DNA of 64,000 nt, taken from NCBI RefSeq assembly GCF_008831265.1, contig NZ_VTTH01000006.1:1-64000 (forward strand), given 5' to 3'. The notes below the pieces were generated by a model. It had not been told where the DNA came from, made no database searches, and saw only the letters and a program-made list of their open reading frames with translations. A program made the translations under genes and the position numbers. Positions within the stretch are counted from its first letter, which is position 1. Every line of letters starts with the position of its first letter. The DNA is from Lacisediminimonas profundi (GTDB taxonomy: Bacteria; Pseudomonadota; Gammaproteobacteria; Burkholderiales; Burkholderiaceae_D). This document shows, in pieces, positions 1-8,477 of the stretch.

Positions 1-131
1 CCCAGGCCGGACTGCCGGGCGCAGGCACCGATATCCACGCCGTGCTGCGCGACAGCCGCTTCGGCAGCCAGCCGCAGGCGCCTGCTTCACTGTCAGGGAT
101 CGTGCCTTACGACTCGCTGGGTATTCGCTGA
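1..131 (+). CDS. 3' end of an unidentified gene (partial)
   Basis: The reading frame is open from the window edge (frame starting at base 3) and ends with TGA at 129-131. About 42 residues are visible, ending in SGIVPYDSLGIR. I do not recognise the family. The stop codon shares its last base with the ATG of the following HlyD-family gene (TGATG), so the two are probably translationally coupled and belong to one operon. By analogy with type I secretion loci the missing part could be an ABC exporter or another export component, but nothing visible proves it. Confidence 0.55.
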   Translation, partial: QAGLPGAGTDIHAVLRDSRFGSQPQAPASLSGIVPYDSLGIR

Positions 132-1573
132 TGCCCGAGCAGTCCACGATGACGAAATCGCCGGGGCCCATGCCGGGGATGCAGCCAATGCAGCCCATCC
201 AGCCCACGCATCACATCGGAGCCGGCGCGCGGGCCTTCGCCCCCGGCCTGCTTGCGATCCAGGAAAGCCCGCCATCTGCCCTGCCGCGGGCTGTGCTTGG
301 CAGCGTAGCGGCGCTGGTGGTGCTGCTGTTGCTGTGGGCAATTTTCGGGAAGCTGGACGTGGTGGCCTCGGCCGAGGGCCGGCTGGTGCCACAGACCTAT
401 CTGAAGATCGTGCAGCCGGCGGAGGCCGGCATCGTGCAACAGATCCTGGTGCGCGAGGGTGAGCTGGTGGAGGCGGGGCAAGTGCTGATACGCATGGATG
501 CCAGCATTGCCAATGCCGACACGCGCGCAATACGCAGCGAATCCGCGCTGAAGCGCTTGCAGTTGCGCCGCATCGATGCCGAACTGGCAGGGCAAGCGCT
601 GACGGCCGACGGTAGCGATCCGCCGGAGCTTTTCGCGCGGGTGGCGGCGCAGCAGGCTGCCCATGTGCAGGCCCAGGGCGATGCGCTGGCGCAGGAGCAG
701 TCGGTGCTCGACAAGACCCGGCACGACCTGCAGGCGGCGCTGGAACTGCTGCGCAAGTTGCAGGAAGCGATACCCGTCTACCAGCGCAGTGCTCTGGCCT
801 TTGCCCGGCTTGGCCGTGAGGGTTTCTACGGCGCGCTGGCCGTCGAGGAAAAGCAGCGCGAGCTGATGGAGAGGGAGCAGGACCTGCGTGCCCAGACAGC
901 GACGGTCGCCAGCCTGCGGGCCACGATCGCCGCCAGTGAAAAGCGGCTGTCCGGGATCCGGTCTGGCTACCGCAGCGAACTGCACAACGAGCGCGCCGAT
1001 ATCGATGCCCGGTTCCGCCAGTTGCTGGAAGAAGGCAACAAGATCGACCACAAGTCAGGCCTGCTGTCATTACGTGCGCCACAGCGCGGCGTGATCAAGG
1101 ACCTGTCCACCCATACCCCCGGCACGGTAGTCGGCCCAGGCACAGTGCTGATGTCGCTGATACCCAGCGGCGATCCCCTGCAGGCCGAAGTCTATGTAAA
1201 AAACGAAGACGTGGGATTCGTCCATCGGGAGCAGCGCGTCAGGCTCAAGCTGAGTGCCTATCCATTCCAGAAATACGGCATGCTGGATGGCACCGTGGTG
1301 CATGTCGGTCCGGATGCAGCCGACATGGCTCCTGCTTCTCCTGCTGCGCCAGCCGGCGTCACGCCCAAGGATGCCGACCAGGCTGCGACCGGCCTGCGCT
1401 ACAAGGCGCTGGTGCGACTGGACCGCCAGGATTTGCCGCTGGAGGGCAAGCCGCTACGCCTGGACGCCGGCATGCAGGTGGTGGCAGAAATCCATCAGGG
1501 ACGGCGCACGGTGATGGAATACCTGCTGTCCCCGGTGCAAAAGGCATGGCAGGAGGCGGGGCGGGAGCGGTAG
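131..1573 (+). CDS. HlyD-family type I secretion periplasmic adaptor (membrane fusion protein)
   Basis: This is a 480-residue adaptor that would bridge an inner-membrane ABC exporter and an outer-membrane TolC-type channel. The proline- and methionine-rich cytoplasmic N-terminus (1-50) precedes one membrane segment at about 54-72. Next comes the first half of a biotinyl-lipoyl-like domain (about 80-120, with the HlyD-typical pattern EGRLVPQ and VREGELVEAGQ), a long alpha-helical hairpin (about 140-290), the second lipoyl half (about 300-340) and a C-terminal beta domain. An Ala/Pro-rich insert lies near 397-412. The start overlaps the stop of the upstream gene by one base. No exporter or outer-membrane partner is visible downstream, so the rest of the system must lie upstream of the window. 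The substrate is unknown. Confidence 0.88.
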   Translation: MPEQSTMTKSPGPMPGMQPMQPIQPTHHIGAGARAFAPGLLAIQESPPSALPRAVLGSVAALVVLLLLWAIFGKLDVVASAEGRLVPQTYLKIVQPAEAGIVQQILVREGELVEAGQVLIRMDASIANADTRAIRSESALKRLQLRRIDAELAGQALTADGSDPPELFARVAAQQAAHVQAQGDALAQEQSVLDKTRHDLQAALELLRKLQEAIPVYQRSALAFARLGREGFYGALAVEEKQRELMEREQDLRAQTATVASLRATIAASEKRLSGIRSGYRSELHNERADIDARFRQLLEEGNKIDHKSGLLSLRAPQRGVIKDLSTHTPGTVVGPGTVLMSLIPSGDPLQAEVYVKNEDVGFVHREQRVRLKLSAYPFQKYGMLDGTVVHVGPDAADMAPASPAAPAGVTPKDADQAATGLRYKALVRLDRQDLPLEGKPLRLDAGMQVVAEIHQGRRTVMEYLLSPVQKAWQEAGRER

Positions 1574-1716
1574 GGACAGTAACCAGGGGAGCGCCAAGGG
1601 AACAACATGCAAGCGGTATGGCTACATGGGACTCCCTTGTAACAATTCCGTAACCATCGCCCCGTAGACTCGCCACAATCTGTCGTAAGGCAACCGGACA
1701 TGCCGATCGATAGTCA

Positions 1717-1742
1717 GGTGTGTCGCCCGACGGTGACACACC
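1717..1742. promoter_or_regulatory. Perfect inverted repeat upstream of the orphan binding-protein gene
   Basis: The 1574-1821 gap contains an 8-bp perfect inverted repeat, GGTGTGTC (1717-1724) and GACACACC (1735-1742), with a 10-base loop. It lies about 80 bp before the ATG at 1822. No T tract follows, so it is more likely an operator or leader hairpin than a terminator. I see nothing else assignable in the gap. Confidence 0.35.
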
Positions 1743-1821
1743 GATCCCGGTTTCGATGCCGGGCGTCCGCGATCGGGCGCTGGCAGGCGGACGCAGTCCA
1801 CCCTTCTTTTTTCTCCTTCCA

Positions 1822-2970
1822 ATGCATCCTGAAAAATTGCTGCCCTCGCCTGCAATCCTCCTCGCTATTGCGACATTTGTTCTTGGCATGCTGGCGACCG
1901 TCAGCATGTCCCCGGCACGTGCCGCGACTCCCGGATCACTGGTGATCGGCCAGGTGATTGATCTCAGCGGCCCGAATGGCGCAATCGGACGCGATTACGT
2001 AGCAGGGTTGCGCACCTTCTTCGACATGGCAAACAAGAGCGGCGGCGTGGCCGGCAAGAAGGTCGAACTGGTGGTGCTGGACGACAAGGGCGATGCAAAG
2101 GCGGCTGCCCAGGCGGCTGCGCAGCTAATACAGCAGGAGCGTGTGCAATTCCTGTTCGGCGGCGTCGGCGAAGAAACTACCCGCGCCATTACCGGCAGCG
2201 CCGCATTCCAGAACAGTGGCCTGACGCTGTATGCGCCGCTGGGCGTGGCGGTGTCGTCGCCCAGGGTTGCGCTGTGGCGGCCACGCCATGAACTGGAACT
2301 CGCCTTCCTGCTGAATCACTTCCAGAAAATCGGCATTACCAGCGTGGCGCTGGCGGTGCAGCAGAGCAAACTTCAGCAGGACATGCTTGGACGCGCGCTG
2401 TCCATGCTCAAACAGAACAAGATGCAACACAAAGGCAGCTGGACCCTGGCCAGCGACCACGGCGAACTGGCAAAACAGGCCCGGCACATCGCCAGCGTCG
2501 CACCCGGCGTCGTGATCGTGCTGGGCGATACGCTCGAAATCGGCATGTTCCTGAAGGCCTATCGCCAGCATTCCCCGGCCGGATTCATCGCCGGCACGTC
2601 GCTGGTCAGCCTGCCGACATTGCACGAAGTTGCCGGGGCCAGAAACCTTGAGTGGACGGTTTTTTCGCAGGTGGTGCCGGACGCCGGCAGTGCAAAATCG
2701 CGGCTGCAAAAAGAGCATGCCGACATGATGGAACGCTTCCGTGACGAGCCGGTCTCCTCCCTGACGCTGGAAGGCTACGCCGCCGCCAAGACGCTCGCTG
2801 CGGCGATCGAGAAAAAGATGGTGACGCAGCATCAGGGCGTGCAGTCGATCCGCATTGCGCCGGCGATCGACCTCGGCGGCCTGGTCGTCAAAAATGCGGC
2901 GCCGGAAGACGGCCTGTCGTCGTGGTTCGACATGGCGCTGCTGGGCAAGAACGGCCGCCTGCGATTCTGA
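1822..2970 (+). CDS. ABC transporter substrate-binding protein, branched-chain-amino-acid-binding type (orphan)
   Basis: This is a 382-residue periplasmic binding protein of the type I (LivJ/LivK, PF13458-like) fold. The start at 1822 is chosen because it gives a clean signal peptide: a Lys-containing N-terminus, a hydrophobic core at about 10-28 and an ARA cleavage site near 34. A longer frame back to 1720 would bury that signal. The mature N-terminus (LVIGQVIDLSGPNG) and the region around VVLDDKGDAKAAAQ match the family pattern of ligand-binding loops. No permease or ATPase genes adjoin it, so it may serve a transporter encoded elsewhere or act as a sensory receptor. The ligand is unknown. 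No good Shine-Dalgarno sequence is visible at this start. Confidence 0.8.
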   Translation: MHPEKLLPSPAILLAIATFVLGMLATVSMSPARAATPGSLVIGQVIDLSGPNGAIGRDYVAGLRTFFDMANKSGGVAGKKVELVVLDDKGDAKAAAQAAAQLIQQERVQFLFGGVGEETTRAITGSAAFQNSGLTLYAPLGVAVSSPRVALWRPRHELELAFLLNHFQKIGITSVALAVQQSKLQQDMLGRALSMLKQNKMQHKGSWTLASDHGELAKQARHIASVAPGVVIVLGDTLEIGMFLKAYRQHSPAGFIAGTSLVSLPTLHEVAGARNLEWTVFSQVVPDAGSAKSRLQKEHADMMERFRDEPVSSLTLEGYAAAKTLAAAIEKKMVTQHQGVQSIRIAPAIDLGGLVVKNAAPEDGLSSWFDMALLGKNGRLRF

Positions 2971-3100
2971 CCAGGGGTCCGGGAACGGGCCTTCTGTCCA
3001 ACCGCGACAGCTGGCAGGCCCTCCCCTCCTCGTCATTTTACGAATATCCCTACTCGATTTTCTTCGTTTGCCGACTCGCTGCGGTCGGGGAAAATGCGTC

Positions 3101-3122
3101 AGGTCTTGTCATGACAAGGCCT
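3101..3122. promoter_or_regulatory. 22-bp palindrome, candidate operator for the flavoprotein operon
   Basis: The core CTTGTCATGACAAG (3105-3118) is a perfect 14-bp palindrome. It extends to 22 bp (3101-3122) with a single T/G mismatch pair. It lies about 135 bp upstream of the flavoprotein start, where a dimeric regulator could act. TTGTC/GACAA half-sites recall those of several GntR-type regulators, but no regulator gene is adjacent, so the identity of the binder is open. Confidence 0.4.
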
Positions 3123-3237
3123 GATGGATACATCTCCGCCATCAGGGCCACGCTGTCTGGATGCCGGTTTTCCATTTAGCACCCCCTCCATCCAGCGGCA
3201 ACACATTCGGATACCGGCTCCCGGGCGAGCCGGGTAT
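3119..3237 (+). promoter_or_regulatory. Two leader hairpins before the flavoprotein gene
   Basis: Downstream of the palindrome the leader can form CCTGATGG/CCATCAGG (3119-3126 with 3138-3145). It can also form a GC-rich stem built from CGGCTC and GAGCCG (3211-3237, outer bases ATAC/GTAT, one bulge) that ends 17 bases before the ATG at 3255. Neither has a following T tract. They could act on mRNA stability or translation. The rest of the 2971-3254 gap shows nothing I can assign. Confidence 0.3.
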
Positions 3238-3254
3238 ACGGCACGAGCCAGGCA

Positions 3255-5027
3255 ATGCGCACCAATATACCCACCATTGAAACTGAATATGACGTCGTCA
3301 TCGTCGGCGGCGGCACGGCCGGTCCGATGGCCGCGATCAAGGCCAAGGAACAAAATCCCGCGCTGCGGGTGCTGTTGCTGGACAAGGCTCACGTCAAGCG
3401 CAGCGGTGCAATCTCGATGGGGATGGACGGCCTGAACAACGCCGTCGTTCCCGGCTTTGCAACGCCCGAGCAGTACACCAAGGAAATCACGATCGCCAAC
3501 GATGGCATCGTCAACCAGTCGACGGTGTACGCCTATGCCAGGCACAGCTTCACCACCATCGAGCAGCTTGACCGCTGGGGCGTCAAGTTCGAGAAGGACG
3601 CCACCGGTGATTACGCCGTGCGCAAGGTGCACCACATGGGCGCCTATGTCCTGCCGATGCCGGAAGGTCATGACGTGAAGCGGGTGTTGTATCGCCAGCT
3701 CAAGCGCGCCCGGGTCGAAATCACCAACCGCGTAATAGCCACCCGGCTGCTGACCGCCGCCGATGGCAGCGTCAATGGCGTCATGGGCTTCGATTCCCGC
3801 AGCAGCGAGTTCCACGTGATCCGCGCCAAATCGGTGGTGCTGGCCTGCGGCGCTGCTGGCCGCCTTGGCCTGCCGGCATCCGGCTACCTGATGGGCACTT
3901 ACGAAATCCCCACCAACGCCGGCGATGGCTATGTGATGGCCTACCACGCAGGCGCCGAGCTGGCGAACCTGGAGTGCTACCAGATCAATCCGCTGATAAA
4001 GGACTACAACGGCCCGGCTTGCGCCTACGTGACCGGTCCACTGGGAGGCTACACCGCCAACAGCCACGGCGAGCGCTTCATCGAGTGCGACTACTGGAGC
4101 GGCCAGATGATGCTGGAGTTCTACAACGAACTGCAAGGCGGCAAAGGACCTGTTTTCCTGAAGCTCAACCACCTGGCCGAGGAAACGATCCAGACCATCG
4201 AGACCATCCTGCACGGCAATGAACGGCCCAGCCGCGGCCAGTTCCACGCCAACCGCGGCACCGACTACCGGCATCAGATGATAGAGATGCATATCTCCGA
4301 GATCGGGTTCTGCAGCGGGCACAGCGCGTCAGGCGTGCATGTGAACGAGCGCGCCGAGACCACCGTACCGGGCCTGTATGCCGCCGGCGACATGGCAGCC
4401 GTGCCTCACAACTACATGCTGGGCGCGTTCACCTATGGCTGGTTTGCCGGCACCAACGCGGCGCAGCGCGCCAGCGCCGTCGAGTTGTCCGCGGTGGATG
4501 CCGGGCAGGTCGAGCGCGAGCGCCAGCGCGTATACGCGCCACTGCTGCGCACGGAAGGATTGCCGCCACAACAGGTCGAGTACAAGCTGCGCCGCTTCGT
4601 CAATGACTACCTGCAGCCGCCGAAAGTCACGCGCAAGTACGAGATCGGCCTGCAGCGTTTTGCCGAGATCGGCGAGGACCTGGACCATCTGCACGCGCGC
4701 GACGCGCACGAACTGATGCGCGCCGCCGAGGTGTCGGTGATCCGCGACTGTGCGGAGCTGGCGGCCCGGGCTTCACTGTTCCGCACCGAAAGCCGCTGGG
4801 GCCTCTATCACCTGCGCGCGGACTACCCGGAGCGCAACGACGCCGACTGGTTCTGCCACGCCCATGTGAAGAAGGATGGATCCGGCCGCATGACCCACTT
4901 CAAGCGCGAGGTCGAGCCCTACATCATTCCCATCGCCGACGATGAAAAAGATGCCTATGGCCGCCTGCGCGTGAACCGCAGCGCCAGCCAGGCGAATGCC
5001 GCCGCCCCTGCGCCCGCCACTGTCTGA
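3255..5027 (+). CDS. AprA/FrdA-like FAD-dependent oxidoreductase (adenylylsulfate/fumarate reductase flavoprotein family)
   Basis: This 590-residue cytoplasmic flavoprotein starts with the FAD-binding Rossmann motif VVIVGGGTAG (residues 14-23). The stretch KRSGAISMGMDGLNN (48-62) aligns with the RSGAVAQGL region of APS reductase AprA. It lacks the histidine that anchors FAD covalently in succinate dehydrogenase and fumarate reductase. A second FAD-contact motif, GLYAAGD, lies at 373-379. The C-terminal third is helical, as in AprA and FrdA. The ferredoxin gene follows after 17 bases, giving the same alpha/beta pairing as AprAB. Family membership is clear. Reaction and substrate are not: nothing in the window suggests sulfate respiration, so a two-electron reduction or oxidation of an imported organic compound is a better guess. 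It is the first gene of an apparent seven-gene operon. Confidence 0.85.
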   Translation: MRTNIPTIETEYDVVIVGGGTAGPMAAIKAKEQNPALRVLLLDKAHVKRSGAISMGMDGLNNAVVPGFATPEQYTKEITIANDGIVNQSTVYAYARHSFTTIEQLDRWGVKFEKDATGDYAVRKVHHMGAYVLPMPEGHDVKRVLYRQLKRARVEITNRVIATRLLTAADGSVNGVMGFDSRSSEFHVIRAKSVVLACGAAGRLGLPASGYLMGTYEIPTNAGDGYVMAYHAGAELANLECYQINPLIKDYNGPACAYVTGPLGGYTANSHGERFIECDYWSGQMMLEFYNELQGGKGPVFLKLNHLAEETIQTIETILHGNERPSRGQFHANRGTDYRHQMIEMHISEIGFCSGHSASGVHVNERAETTVPGLYAAGDMAAVPHNYMLGAFTYGWFAGTNAAQRASAVELSAVDAGQVERERQRVYAPLLRTEGLPPQQVEYKLRRFVNDYLQPPKVTRKYEIGLQRFAEIGEDLDHLHARDAHELMRAAEVSVIRDCAELAARASLFRTESRWGLYHLRADYPERNDADWFCHAHVKKDGSGRMTHFKREVEPYIIPIADDEKDAYGRLRVNRSASQANAAAPAPATV

Positions 5028-5044
5028 TTTTTCAGGAGTCACCC

Positions 5045-5290
5045 ATGCCTTTTCAAGCCCGCAGCATTACCCAGATCAGCGAGGCGTCGGTCACGGTCGA
5101 CCCGGACAAGTGCATTGCCGAGAAAGGTTGCACGGTCTGCATTGACGTCTGCCCGATGAACATCCTGGCCATCGATGCCGAAACCGGCAAGGCATACATG
5201 AAACACGATGAATGCTGGTACTGCCTGCCTTGCCAGAAGGATTGCCCGACCGGCGCGATCCAGGTTGGCATTCCCTATCTTCTTCGCTGA
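5045..5290 (+). CDS. 2x[4Fe-4S] ferredoxin-like subunit (AprB-like)
   Basis: This 81-residue protein has eight cysteines in two clusters: C23-x5-C29-x2-C32-x3-C36-P and C57-x2-C60-x2-C63-x3-C67-P. The arrangement and the spacer resemble the N-terminal domain of AprB, the electron-transferring beta subunit of adenylylsulfate reductase. The AprB C-terminal tail that wraps the alpha subunit is missing. An AGGAG ribosome-binding site lies 8 bases before the ATG. Its position directly behind the flavoprotein gene makes it the likely electron donor or acceptor of that enzyme. The electron carrier it exchanges with is unknown. Confidence 0.87.
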   Translation: MPFQARSITQISEASVTVDPDKCIAEKGCTVCIDVCPMNILAIDAETGKAYMKHDECWYCLPCQKDCPTGAIQVGIPYLLR

Positions 5291-5341
5291 TCCGGAACCG
5301 GTCCGGCCTGCAGAAAACATCAAACCTTCAAAGGGACACCC

Positions 5342-6751
5342 ATGACATTCCCCCGCCTTGCACGCAACCTCCTGGCCCTGGCAACGCTTTCCGCCTCATT
5401 CCTTGCCCAGGCAGAAACCGTGCGCATCGCCATCGGCACGCAGGACACGACCATCAACTGCGCCACCGGCGGCCTGCTGATCCGCGAACTGAAATTGCTC
5501 GACAAATACCTTCCGCGCAGCGGGAAGTACAAGGACGTGAAGTACGATATCCAGTGGAAAAATTTCACTTCCGGCGCTCCCCTCACCAATGAGATGGTCG
5601 CCGACAAGCTGGATATTGGCACCATGGCCGAATTCCCGGGTTCGGCCAACGGCGCCGCTTTCCTGAAAGCCGGCAAGAAGAGCATCTTCGTCACCGTCCT
5701 GTCCGGAAGCGTGCTGGGCAGCGGCAACGGCGTGGTGGTTCCAAAGAACTCGCCCTACACGTCGCTTTCCGAACTGCGCGGGCGCACGATCTCGGTTCCT
5801 TTTGCCTCGGCTGCACACGGCATGCTTCTGCGCGCCTTGAAAAGCCAGGGACTGGACCCGGAGAGGGACGTCACCATCATCACCCAGGCGCCCGAGGTAG
5901 CAGGCCCGGCGCTGCAGTCCGGGAAAATCGACGCGCATGCGGATTTCGTCCCGTTTGCCGAACTGTTTCCCTACCGTGGCTTTGCGCGCAAGATCTACGA
6001 TGGGGTGCAATCCTCGACCCCAACTTTCCACGGATCGCTGGTGGGCGCGGAATTCGCTCGCAAGCACCCTGAAGTGGTCGTCGCCTTCCTCCGTGCCGCC
6101 ATCGAGGCAGACCAGCTGTTCGCCAGCAACCCGGAAAAATATAGCGAGCTGATCGAAAAAATCACTGGCATCGACGCCCCTGTGAGTTACCTCTTCCACG
6201 GTCCGCTCGGGCTGCAGACACGGGACTTCACCTGGAAGCCGGAATACCGCCAGGCGCTCGGGACAGCCATCGATACCCTGCACCTGATGCGCCGCATCGA
6301 AATCAAGCCTGATGCTGCCAACTTCGTGGACGACCAGTACATCCGGACCGCATTCAAACAGGCTGGGCTGAATTACGACGCGCGGCTGAAGAACAACGAG
6401 CCGCTGGCACTCAAAAGCAACGATGCGTTGACCGGCAAGCCGATCACCGACACCAAACGCCTGGCCGGACTCTGGGTTGCAGGCGAGCCCAAGGTACGGC
6501 ATTACGCGTCCATAGAATCGGCGGTCGGCGACCTGGCCAAGCTGGAAAAATCCGGCAAGAAGGTACGCGCGGTTTACGTGCATGACCTGATCCACCGGAT
6601 CAAGTTGCTCGGCACGACGGCGTGGTATGCACGTGATGCCAGGGGCCAGGTGAGCGCCTTCCTGCAAAAGGACGCCGCCGTCGCCTACGCTGCGGCCAAC
6701 AAGAGCAGCGTGCTCGACTACGCCGCCCTGCGTGCGGCCGGCAATCTGTGA
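5342..6751 (+). CDS. SsuA/TauA-type substrate-binding protein with C-terminal extension
   Basis: This is the periplasmic receptor of the importer encoded downstream. A signal peptide occupies residues 1-24 (cleavage after LAQA). The body (about 25-360) is an NMT1/SsuA-type binding fold, with ELRGRTISVPFAS typical of the hinge region. At 469 residues it is about 130 longer than SsuA or TauA. The extra segment from about residue 375 has the pattern VYVHDL...AWYARD...AFLQKDAAVAYA. It resembles the NosL copper-chaperone fold without that family's metal-binding cysteines; this is a weak visual match. The gene has an AAAGGGACACCC leader and its stop overlaps the permease start by four bases (GTGA). 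Confidence 0.83.
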   Translation: MTFPRLARNLLALATLSASFLAQAETVRIAIGTQDTTINCATGGLLIRELKLLDKYLPRSGKYKDVKYDIQWKNFTSGAPLTNEMVADKLDIGTMAEFPGSANGAAFLKAGKKSIFVTVLSGSVLGSGNGVVVPKNSPYTSLSELRGRTISVPFASAAHGMLLRALKSQGLDPERDVTIITQAPEVAGPALQSGKIDAHADFVPFAELFPYRGFARKIYDGVQSSTPTFHGSLVGAEFARKHPEVVVAFLRAAIEADQLFASNPEKYSELIEKITGIDAPVSYLFHGPLGLQTRDFTWKPEYRQALGTAIDTLHLMRRIEIKPDAANFVDDQYIRTAFKQAGLNYDARLKNNEPLALKSNDALTGKPITDTKRLAGLWVAGEPKVRHYASIESAVGDLAKLEKSGKKVRAVYVHDLIHRIKLLGTTAWYARDARGQVSAFLQKDAAVAYAAANKSSVLDYAALRAAGNL

Positions 6752-7542
6752 GCGGAAGGTCGCGCCACGCCGCCCTGATCTGGTCAGGGTGGCTGCTGTC
6801 GCTCGCGGTTTGCCTGCTGCTTTGGCACCTGGCATCGACCAGGCACCTGAACCTGGCCGTGGTGACGTTCGAGTACGTGCCCGCCCCTCTCGAAGTCCTG
6901 CGTGCCGCCTGGGATTTGCTGCATTCGCCCAAGCTGCAAAACCACTTGTCCAGCAGCCTGGCCCGGGTGGCCGCAGGCTTCGCGCTGGCCGCAGTGGCGG
7001 GCATCGGTCTCGGATTGGCCATCGGACGTTCGGCCTGGGTGCGCACAGCCCTCCTGCCCCCGCTGGAAATCGCTCGCCCCATCCCCGCGGTTGCCTGGAT
7101 TCCGCTATCCATCCTGATGTTTCCCTCATCCGAGGCAAGCATGGTCTTCATCACTTTTGTCGGCGCCTTGTTTCCGATCCTGCTCAGCACCATTCATGGC
7201 GTGAACTCGGTCGACCAGCGCCTGGTTGCCTCGGCACGCAGCCTGGGCACCGGGCCATGGCGACTGTTTGCCCAGGTCATCCTGCCGTCCGCTGCCCCAG
7301 GCATCCTGACCGGGCTGACCATCGGCATTGGTACATGCTGGTTCTGCCTGGTGACTGCTGAAATGATCTCGGGCCAGTACGGCATCGGCTATTACACGTG
7401 GGAGTCGTACACGGTGCAGAACTACGCCAACATCGTGGTCGGCATGCTGCTGATCGGCTTCCTGGGCCTGGGCAGCAGTGCCCTGGTTCAATGGAGCGGC
7501 TCGCGCCTGATGCCCTGGTACCGTCCCGGAGGCCGACCATGA
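6748..7542 (+). CDS. ABC transporter permease, SsuC/TauC type
   Basis: This 264-residue inner-membrane protein has about six hydrophobic segments. The cytoplasmic EAA-type loop reads ASARSLGTGPWRLFAQVILP, followed by a Gly-rich turn, as in nitrate/sulfonate/taurine permeases (BPD_transp_1). It starts at a GTG whose last two bases are shared with the TGA of the binding-protein gene. Its own stop overlaps the ATPase start (ATGA), so receptor, permease and ATPase are translationally coupled. It would form the homodimeric channel of the importer. Substrate specificity cannot be read from it. Confidence 0.9.
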   Translation: MSGRSRHAALIWSGWLLSLAVCLLLWHLASTRHLNLAVVTFEYVPAPLEVLRAAWDLLHSPKLQNHLSSSLARVAAGFALAAVAGIGLGLAIGRSAWVRTALLPPLEIARPIPAVAWIPLSILMFPSSEASMVFITFVGALFPILLSTIHGVNSVDQRLVASARSLGTGPWRLFAQVILPSAAPGILTGLTIGIGTCWFCLVTAEMISGQYGIGYYTWESYTVQNYANIVVGMLLIGFLGLGSSALVQWSGSRLMPWYRPGGRP

Positions 7543-8423
7543 GCGCCGTGTTCCATGAAACGCAGGAAGCACTGGAGGCACAGGGAGCGCAGGCCACACC
7601 CGCCGCAGCGGCGCCCGGCCTGATCGACATCGACGATGTCTCGGTGCATCTCGGCGAGGGTGCGCAGCGCTTCGCCGCACTGGACCAGGTCACGCTTCGC
7701 ATCCAGCCGGGCGAATTCGTCTGCCTGCTCGGTCCGTCCGGATGCGGAAAATCAACCTTGCTCGGCGCCCTGGCGGGCCACCTCAAGCCGACCCGGGGCC
7801 AAGTACTGCTGGACGGCAAACCGATCAGCGGCCCGGCGCCCGAGCGCGGCCTGGTATTCCAGCATCACACGCTTTTTCCGTGGCTGTCAGTGCAGGACAA
7901 CATTGCCTATGGCCTGAAGATGCAGGGCGTGGCGCGCGCCGAACGCCGGCGCCAGGCGCAGGCCATGTTGACCGACGTCGGGCTCACGGGTTTTGAGACC
8001 CGTTACCCGAACGCCCTGTCCGGCGGCATGCAGCAGCGCGTCGAGATCGCACGCGTCCTGATCAATCGTCCCCGCGTATTGCTGATGGATGAGCCGTTCG
8101 GCGCGCTTGACGCATTGACCCGGCTAAGGATGCAGGAGTTGCTACTGGAACTGTGGAGCCAGCGACGCATGACCGTGGTTTTTGTCACGCACGACATCGA
8201 CGAAGCGCTGTTCCTGGCCGACCGCATCCTGGTCATGAGCGCTCGTCCGGGCCGCATCATGGAGGAGTTGATCGTCCCGGCCAGCCGGCCGCGCGGCGCG
8301 GACTGGCTGACAAGCCCGGCGTTTTCTGCCCGCAAGCGCCACTGCCTGGACCAGTTGCGCTCGCCAGAAGGCGGCCCGCCGCTGGAGAGGCTTTCACCGC
8401 TGGCCGGCCCGGCGGCGAACTAG
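7539..8423 (+). CDS. ABC transporter ATP-binding protein, SsuB/TauB type
   Basis: This 294-residue nucleotide-binding subunit shows Walker A GPSGCGKST (65-73), the signature LSGGMQQR (160-167), Walker B VLLMDEP (from about 180) and the switch histidine in VTHDIDEA. The start at 7539 overlaps the permease stop as ATGA. An N-terminal extension of about 27 residues rich in Ala/Gln/Glu precedes the domain. It completes a three-component importer with the two preceding genes. A 54-bp gap follows before the HEAT-repeat gene on the same strand. Confidence 0.9.
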   Translation: MSAVFHETQEALEAQGAQATPAAAAPGLIDIDDVSVHLGEGAQRFAALDQVTLRIQPGEFVCLLGPSGCGKSTLLGALAGHLKPTRGQVLLDGKPISGPAPERGLVFQHHTLFPWLSVQDNIAYGLKMQGVARAERRRQAQAMLTDVGLTGFETRYPNALSGGMQQRVEIARVLINRPRVLLMDEPFGALDALTRLRMQELLLELWSQRRMTVVFVTHDIDEALFLADRILVMSARPGRIMEELIVPASRPRGADWLTSPAFSARKRHCLDQLRSPEGGPPLERLSPLAGPAAN

Positions 8424-8477
8424 CGACCCGGGCCTTGCCCCGGCGCTCCCGTCACTTTCTTTTTTACCCCTTCCGTC

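Noticed and set aside
3255-5027. Assignment as a genuine succinate dehydrogenase or fumarate reductase subunit
   Set aside because: The histidine for covalent FAD attachment is missing and there are no membrane-anchor or [2Fe-2S]/[3Fe-4S] subunit genes; the eight-cysteine partner fits AprB better.
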